A stretch of DNA of 64,000 nucleotides from Ceriagrion tenellum (lineage: Eukaryota; Arthropoda; Insecta; Odonata; Coenagrionidae). Each line of letters starts with the position of its first letter. Within the stretch, counting starts at the first letter, position 1. Shown here in pieces: positions 56,986 to 64,000 of the stretch. A program made the position numbers and the translations under genes. The DNA is taken from assembly GCA_963169105.1 (NCBI GenBank), contig OY720642.1:80020716-80084715 (forward strand), given 5' to 3'. The notes under the pieces were generated by a model. The model saw only the letters and a program-made list of their open reading frames with translations, made no database searches and was not told the origin of the DNA.

Positions 56986-57107
56986 AAGTAACTGGCTGAT
57001 GCACATGGCCGGCAATTGAGAGCTACGGGTACAAATACCAGTTCAGTCAAGTGGTTTATTTTTCATAACAAATTTCATTTCCATTGATGTAGAAAAATAT
57101 CTTACAG

Positions 57108-57728
57108 TTAGCCTCATGTAGGTTCGAAAGCAGCATCACGTGGGACGGCAGAAGTATAACGGATATTAAGCGAAAAATAGCCCAAGCTAAGACGGCGTTC
57201 ATGGAAAAAGATGACTTCTCTGTTAAAAGAAGATAGGACTACAAACTAGGAAACAAAATGTGAAAACAGTCGTTTGAATCGCGGCACCTTGTGGATCAGA
57301 AGCATGGACCATTGTAAAAGCGGACCAGAAAAGACTAGAAGCCTTCGAAACCTGGTATGGGAGGAGGATGCTGAAGATAAAATGGACGGACGAAATAAAA
57401 ATTATGAAGTCTACAGAAGAGTATAGGAGGAAAGGACCTACGGAGAAAGAAGTATGACGACGAAAGATGTATAAGACGACTATGAAAGGACGTATGGAGA
57501 AAGAAGAAACAAATGGCTTACGCACACGCTGAGGCACAATGGTTTTGTGAAGAACATAATTAAAAGAAAAAAGAGGGAAAATTTCCTAGGGGAAGATTCA
57601 GGAATAAGCTCACGGACCAAATAAACAGAAAAATGCATTGAACCATCACCTGGAAGTAAGGTAACTAGCATTAGGGAAGTGTGGAGGGCTGCAGTCAAGT
57701 AACCGTAGAATTGAACGAGCAATGAATA
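57108..57728 (+). mobile_element. RTE-like LINE 3' fragment, plus strand
   Basis: Translation begins SSITWDGRSITDIKRKIAQA then KTAFMEK, continues in broken frames, and near 57510 gives KWLTHTLRHNGFVKNIIK. An internal tandem duplication (GGAC.TA.GGAGAAAGAAG at about 57435 and 57488) is not present in the 49077 copy. It ends near an AATGAATAA tail. Confidence 0.65.
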
Positions 57729-57999
57729 AACTGTCAGACTCAAGAGGAAGTTTGAGCGAGATTTCAATTCACCTAGAAATCAATGAATTTAGTCAAATTT
57801 TAAAGAAAACTATCTCTCCCTGCCAAAGATACGAAAATATAAGCCCCTTAACGCAATGCTTTCCAAGAAATTTTCCAAAAAATACCAGCCATTTTACATG
57901 GGAAATGGAACATGTATGCACTCCAGAGAGACACTTTGTGCAATGAGGAATTTCTAACGCCTAGATCTTGTCTAAAATTAGAGAAAAATTTCCCTGGGA
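57729..57999. other. Short spacer between two LINE tails
   Basis: Nothing recognised. Confidence 0.4.
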
Positions 58000-58135
58000 A
58001 AGACCTATAAATTCGTTCATGGGTAAAATAAATAAGATAGTACATCGGAATAACTACAGGAAGTAAGGAAACTATAATTAGATAGGGAAGGGTGGAAGGC
58101 TGCAGTCAACCAACCTTAGGATTGAACGGCCATTG
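58000..58135 (+). mobile_element. RTE-like LINE 3' tip, ATG tail
   Basis: The last 135 bases of the same family: GGGAAGGGTGGAAGGCTGCA, then GTCAACCAACCTTAGGATTG, ending in GATGATGAGG. Confidence 0.6.
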
Positions 58136-58160
58136 ATGATGAGGTGTGAGAAATGAATAT

Positions 58161-58872
58161 CACTGTTGGCCTCAAAATGATGTGCCACTGTACTTTGAAA
58201 ATGTATATCTTGGTCTATGTAAATGATGGTACAATACTTTAAACACCACTTTAAAGATAATTTTATTTAAATTTCAGCAGTATTTTTAATTATATGATAA
58301 AATAAAAAATTTAGACGCATTAATGCAATAATTGAAGCCGCGCGCACGAAATTTAGCAGTTTGTCAACTTCATGAACTTTGTAACTCAGCCTAGGGAAAA
58401 CTATCTGATCTATAACATTGACTTTCCACCAAGAGTTGCGAAAATTAATAAAGATACAAAAAATGGCAAGCGCAAATTTTTATAATGTATATTTTGTTGT
58501 TGATAAATGAAAATATTTAAATATTATCTTGTCAGACAAAATATGCGTTATAAAAATTTGCGCTTGCCATTTGTTGTATTTTTATTAATTTTCGCAACTC
58601 TTGGTGGGAAGTCAATGCCATAGATCAGATAGTTTTCCCTAGGCTGAGTTACAAAGTTCATGAAGTTGACAAAACTGCTAAATTTAGTATGCGCGGTGAC
58701 AATCATCGCATTACTGCGTCTATATTTTTATTTTTATCATGTAATAAAGAATATTTCTGAAATTGCAAGAAAATTATCTTTAAAGTGGTGTATAAATTAT
58801 TGCACTAGCATTTATACGGACCAATATATAAATTATTTAAATACAGCAGCAGATCATTTGGACGCCGACAGT
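58161..58872. mobile_element. 712-bp palindromic (foldback-like) element
   Basis: Two inverted arms (58161-58498 and 58534-58872, about 338 bases each and mostly identical by eye) surround a loop of about 35 bases. The outer ends are CACTGTTGGCC on the left and GGCGTC...CGACAGT-type on the right (in reverse complement ACTGTCGGCG). The arms share for example TTGGTGG.AAGTCAATG and GTTTTCCCTAGGCTGAGTTA. The plus-strand frame 58660-58974 runs through the right arm and is not a recognised protein. A single related arm lies at 14622-14961. Confidence 0.75.
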
Positions 58873-61800
58873 AATTCTAACGCAAACTACAGTAACCGCC
58901 ACTGTGGTGAGCGCAGTCAATCCCACCCACCCCTCCCATTCATCCTAACCCTAACAGGAAATAGTTACCCTTAAATCACGAGCCACTTTCCTTTCCCGAG
59001 ACACCTCCCTCACCACACCCTTTCTTTTATTCCGATCTCCTTGGTCTCAACCCCCCACCCTCTTCCGCCCATCCCCCTTTTCGCCTATCGATCTTGGCCA
59101 AGTGCCCTCGTGATGGCCTCGGGAATCTCTTTCCCTCCCCTCACCCCATTCATCCCCGTCTTCCCTCACGACCCTGCGCGGCCACTCCCCCTTCCCGGCC
59201 TCCTGATCTCCCGCCTTCCCCCATCTCCAGCCTGCCTCCTCCCGTTCTCACTTATCACTCTTATCTTCCATCAACAACCCTCTTTCAAACTTCCTCTTCT
59301 CTTACCATCCCCGCTGGAGATGGAGGGAAAAAAACGCTTTTATTTCACGCGGGTGTTTAAAAAAAATATAAGAAAAAGCGCTTATGCAATAAAAATATTT
59401 TTATTTTTCCCTCTTCCATCGAATTTATCAATGAAATGTAAATTTTTCAGACGTTTACCTTGACTGTTCAAGGTTGAATGAGGACCCCTACGGCCTTAAA
59501 ATCAGAACTTAAAAGAATTACACTTACATGGCTCCGTAAAATTTCACACTGTAGTTACGGAGGAGTTTCCTTCTTTTTACTGAAGTACTTAATGGAAGTG
59601 ATGGGCTATATTTTCATTTTTATTTCTTATTTGAAGTTTGGAGCTGTCATAAATCTTCCCAGAATATCCAGAGATGACAGTGGTCTTAAAGTTAAACTTG
59701 AAGTTATTCGAAGAGATGCACTTTATTTCCCATTAATTTCTCCTCCAGAGTTTTAAGCGTATATTATTCTTGCCAGAATAATTAAAGAAGTTAAGCATAG
59801 ACGCTTAATTTCTCTTTACGTTTTAACAGTGACATCAGTGTGAGACTCGGACACTTCTGATTAAATAAGTTTATGGTCAATTTGAGAGATACTTCGCAAT
59901 CTTATTGCTACATAGTTTATTTCGGCCAGAAGATAGTCATGTTAATAAATGTGCATAAAAACTAAATCAGTCAATCCTGATCAGGCTTATTTTTTCGATT
60001 GAATAGTTTTACGTTTTGCACACGTAGAGCATTTCATTTACTGCCAAGATGCGCATCCATATTTCCCGCCCGCATTTTCACTTCTGCTTTTCCACGACAC
60101 TCTGTTTGCGCATACCCTTAGTACCCTAGGACACGATATGCAAATCAGGCAGACGATAAACTTTCAGGGGATTGAGCGCCCTCATCTGTTACCGCTGTGG
60201 CTTGTTACCCCTTTAGCGACTCGCGCGGTGAGGATATGTTATCGGTTGGGAATGGCTGTACAGATAGTCGTAACAGGCTTCACTCTGATTGGTTATCGTC
60301 CGGAAATAAAAATTGCAGAGGGAAAAAAATGTAATTTTTCATTCGAAATTAACCGCGAGGAGAATTAAACCGAAATCGGGTTTTGTCCGCGTTAACGGCT
60401 CTTATATCAGTTGGCAAATTGGACTAATGCCAGGGGGTAGATTTACTGTCTGAGATACCTTATTAGTTTTGGGGCAATTGTCATCCATGTTACTTCATTA
60501 GGATGTGCTCTGGTAAATTTTTAATTCCACTTTGCGGGACTTGGTGAAATAGATACGGTTTGCTTAGAGGGACATTTCCTTGGATACCTTTCTCTAAATT
60601 AATAATTTTAGTTTTTTCTGTCTTTGGTAATGATTTTAGCCTAATTCATACGGTGAGGGTGTTTGCCCTTACAATTTGTTTAGGACAAAGAAAGGTCTTC
60701 ATCCATCTCTTTTATCCAAGTTTCGCCAACCTACAGCGCTGAATTTTATGTCATCTCCCCAGCAAACCGTTTCTAACCGTTAATCAATCATCCTGACAAT
60801 GAACGTCTCTTTTTGATAACTCTATTATTCAACGTAATATAATTGATCCTTCCACACGTGGTTTAAATGTGGTTTATTTTTCTCCACGACCGCATAGGTT
60901 TATGGCACGTTTTACAATTATAAGGTTAAATCAATGAACAAATTGTTTACCAAGCGTGATGACGGATCGAATTTGGAGTGTAGGAAACTTTATGATGTCG
61001 TTGATTCACTAAGGCTCCAGCTTGGAATCGCTAATTAATATCTCTCCTTTAAAGATATTATGACATTATGATAAAACTAACATGCGTTAGCCTTTACCCT
61101 CTTATCCTGGAACTTTAGCTTTCAAATACATTCGCATTGGAACTTTGCGCTCTTGGTTTTACGGCCTAAGCATTACTTCTGGCCGAAATCATTATCAATA
61201 ACGTTCTTCATTTTTGTAACATTTAGCAACACCCTTTGCAAACTGAAACAGATTATGTATATTTTATTATATTTTAAATACGTCCTCAAGTTTGCTATTA
61301 AAACTTCTGATAAAATAGATTTATATTGAATTAAAACTATCGTTCTACTATATATTAAACTCAGTAGAAATGATTTCAAAAGCTTCCATTTTGTATGTTT
61401 ATTCATCATCCACCTCAGTACATTTGAACTTAACGTGAAGTCTTTTAATTATAAAATGGCATGTCAATTCGTATCTGGAATAGTGCTTACCCTTATGTCT
61501 CTTAGCCAGGGATATCATTTTGTTGTGTTTATTTTCTGGAGGATAACCTACATCCTCTTCTAATTTATAGGAATAATAACCTGATATGTTAATAATATGG
61601 ATTATCACTCCTCAGTTTATGTTATTTTGTTGAACACCTCATTTACAAGTTTTTATGAAGTTCCTTTCAGTCTTGATCTACTTAAGTCCTATATCCTAGC
61701 AAATATCTATGGAAAATATCCTAGCCTGATTGTAGTATCGCCACTCCAAATCCCACCGATATATGGCTATAGATTCACTTTTAACTTTTTTGGTGTCAAA

Positions 61801-62135
61801 AGCAGCGGAGAGATCTTATTATTATGGTTTGTTTAGGCTCGATGGGAGTGTTGAGAGCCCCTAAATAATGTCCCACAAGAGTGTCGCACCGAACTGCTTT
61901 CAAGCCGCACTGTTGGCCTATAAATTCAACAAAATTCCTCATATGCATACAGCCGCCCAACATCGGACGGGCATATCTGCAGCGCTACGGAATATATAAT
62001 GATGAAACTAGGGAGACCTTGGACCAGTTAAGTTACGAGTGGTTAATTGATGGCCTGTTGTCTTGTCTCTTGAATTCCTGAGTTTTGTGGTTGGGATGTA
62101 TAACATTAACATTGCGTGCATAAATGGATTCACCT
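58873..62135. other. Long spacer with a pyrimidine-rich tract
   Basis: About 3.3 kb with no gene recognised. 58915-59310 is strongly C- and T-rich on the plus strand, and the overlapping open frames there (59041-59463, 59094-59360) reflect that composition. The remainder is AT-rich. Confidence 0.4.
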
Positions 62136-62875
62136 CCGCTATATATGGGCGTGTGACGGGGAGTATTAGGACACCAGCCGTGTAAAGATGTAAGAGATAA
62201 GGTTTTGGGAGGTGAAATGGTGACGTGTATTATGGGAGTGTATTTAGTGGAGCTCAGTTTTTATTGCGATCGTGTATTGTGCGCGGAAAGAACGAGTTTT
62301 TGTACCTATCTCATCGACCACGTATCTCTCTTATTTTATCGCTTATGTCAGATCTAGAGATGTAGTGAGGCGTCATGATAATATTCTCTGTGTCGCTCAG
62401 AAACACACCAGTTGTGAATTTCTCAAGCAAACTAAGCCTAGCGTGTAGCCTCCTAGTGTCTGAGGGCTGCCACCTTAATCCCTCCAAAAGTTGAGAAACA
62501 CCATGTTTGCTCATAGCTGTTTTTAATGAAGCGTGCTGCTTTTATTTGTATTTTATTTTTTGTTACATTTTATGATCAGCGTTCCAAATGCTAGTGGCGT
62601 ATTCGAGGTGTGGCATAACCAGAGCGAAGTATAATCTCTCTTTTGCTTTTTCATCCGAGAACTTGCCTATCATACGCTTAATAAAACCTAGTTTCTTTAA
62701 TGATTTGCCGCATATGTTTTGTATGTGTTCCCTACAATATATCAGAAATTAAGGTATTTACAAGGTATTTTACTGTACCTGAAGATTTTATGTTTACTTC
62801 AACCGTAGTGCATCTTTGTCCGATTGAGTTTCTTCAAAGAAACCAAATGGCATAGGTATTCTACGCGGAAGTTTA
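62136..62875 (-). mobile_element. CR1-like LINE 3' fragment
   Basis: Minus-strand copy with the 3' UTR (TACACGGCTGGTGTCC in element sense) and the RT C-terminal region: frame 62514-62311 gives LLEGLRWQPSDTRRLHARLS then TENIIMTPHYISRSD. It continues upstream in broken frames as TVEVNIKSSGTVKYL to about 62875. The GATGTA tail itself is missing or mutated. Confidence 0.75.
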
Positions 62876-64000
62876 AACAAAGTTGCTCTATTTCTTATCA
62901 AATCCAACGCTGGGACAGTTTCTTGGTGACGCGTCTAAAGAAATCTGCTCCTTTGAAGATGATGAAGATGTGGTCAATGCAAGCTTATAAAAACTTAACA
63001 TTTTTCTCCAATTGATCTCATGTATTCTTTTGCCCTGATGTAAAGCAGGATGAAGCAAACATGTTGCGGGATCATTCATTTATAGATATCTCTTGAATAA
63101 AGAGGTATGAATAAGTCTTTATGAGCCTTTGTGCATATTCGCCATTGCCTCTACCTTACAAGAGATAGTGTGTCCCATTATCATTTACAGTAACCAAATG
63201 GGACACCGCCAAGTTTGTCTTTTAAAGAACCATTATACAGTATCGTCCTTCAAGTCACAACAATCTTTATCTTTGGACCAAATATGTCTCGGCAGTATCT
63301 CTCACTTACTGTGAAGGTGTAGTAGTTTTAAATGGGCTGCTTATGAGAAATTTCTGCGGGTGGTCTGGACCATATTTGCGGTTGGTCGTTTTATATGCTC
63401 AGATATCGAATCAGGTTTTTCATTCATTGTCGCAGTTTGAGCATTTTAAAATTCATGTGGCACTAAATGCTGAATTTCTGGCATTATCTTCAATAAATTC
63501 CACACTAAGGGGAGCTGAAGAACAATTTTTATTAAGAATAGCGAAGTTTTTCTTGGTAGCCTAACTACAGTTGGAGCCGTCTGCGATCTGTCAAACGCCG
63601 CACTTCCATCAAGAAATAGGCAATAGGTCCTCAAATCTTTATAGACCCAATTTAAGTAATAATTATTTAGAAATTATTCCAGTCATTTTATTTACAAATT
63701 TCTAAATGAAATCAAATGCGAAATTTTGTTGCTTCGTATTGGAGCTTTTGAAATATACTATCGAAACCTATGCTGATTTTGAGTTAATTTTCTATAGGCA
63801 ATATAAAAATACTGCTGAATACTTATTTACAGTTGACTTAAATTGTGCATTCTAATATCTTCTCTCTATTTAAACGCGTTTAATAATTGTAATTTTCTGC
63901 TAAAAGTGCCTCCCGGGTTGGACCTACCCCTCCGTCCAACCATAGCAACGCCACTTGCTTTGAACTAATGATCCGGAACAAAGTGTTTTGTGAAGGTCTC
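62876..64000. other. AT-rich spacer to window end
   Basis: Nothing recognised apart from a possible diverged copy of the 70-bp dispersed repeat at 63931-63975. Confidence 0.4.
63931..63975 (-). repeat. Possible dispersed repeat, copy 3
   Basis: GTCCAACCATAGCAACGCCA then CTTGCTTTGAACTAATGAT resembles 48973-49022, but about 10 bases are missing and several differ. Confidence 0.3.

Noticed and set aside
58660..58974. 104-codon open frame, paralleled by a related frame at 14640-14978, suggesting a conserved small protein
   Set aside because: The two frames are related only because both lie in the palindromic repeat. The sequence is repeated in inverted form and the translation has no recognisable fold, so DNA-level repetition explains it.
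59041..59463. 140-codon Pro- and Ser-rich open frame
   Set aside because: It sits in a pyrimidine-rich tract, where stop codons are rare by composition, and an overlapping frame is equally open.
1..64000. CRISPR arrays, bacterial operons, phage genes or plasmid origins
   Set aside because: No regularly spaced repeats, no ribosome-binding-site and ORF order, and no long dense ORFs. The content is that of a eukaryotic repeat-rich region.
1..64000. Host protein-coding exons
   Set aside because: Short open frames outside the elements have no recognisable domains, and I could not identify credible splice-bounded exon series by eye. Small exons could still be missed without transcript data.

Overview
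The window looks like repeat-rich, gene-poor DNA from an animal nuclear genome, most likely an arthropod. It is AT-rich. I found no convincing host exon, rRNA or intact tRNA, and no bacterial-type gene order. Almost every stretch with recognisable protein similarity is a decayed transposable element. The clade assignment is an inference from the mix of Penelope-like elements (PLEs), CR1-like LINEs, mariner/Tc1 and hAT elements and tRNA-derived SINEs. The species cannot be read from the window.

Layout. 0.6-1.4 kb: two LINE reverse-transcriptase tails in opposite orientation. 4.8-8.9 kb: two PLE terminal fragments flanking a non-autonomous Tc1-type element (6998-7852). 9.8-11.3 kb: a deleted mariner abutting a CR1-like 3' end. 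13.6-15 kb: a decayed PLE GIY-YIG gene and one arm of a palindromic element. 16.8-17.3 kb: an RTE-like LINE remnant. 21.6-23.2 kb: a hAT-like element and a tRNA-SINE. 25-27.6 kb: a PLE between 216-bp inverted repeats with hammerhead-like cores, a 27-bp TIR MITE, and two more PLE termini. 28.3-34.9 kb: a mariner MITE and three minus-strand CR1-like units, one nearly full length (30341-34180) with an SGNH-esterase ORF1 and an EN-RT ORF2. 37-41.8 kb: SINEs, three CR1-like fragments and a local duplication. 42.1-46.3 kb: a CR1-like copy split by a younger LINE, plus GGTCATTC-type terminal repeats. 49-53.2 kb: an RTE-like LINE, a tRNA-like sequence and an 862-bp hAT element with a perfect 8-bp target duplication. 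55.2-58.9 kb: a mariner, a tRNA-like head, two RTE-like LINE tails and a 712-bp palindrome. 62.1-62.9 kb: another CR1-like tail.

How the parts relate. At least eight pieces belong to CR1-like families whose 3' ends carry a short GATGTA-type tail, and one copy starts exactly at another copy's tail. The non-autonomous elements (Tc1-type, hAT, MITEs, palindrome, SINEs) have no transposase or RT here and would need enzymes supplied elsewhere. The coding remnants all carry stops, frameshifts or deletions except the short PLE GIY-YIG reading frame. The spacers are AT-rich and I could not assign them a function.
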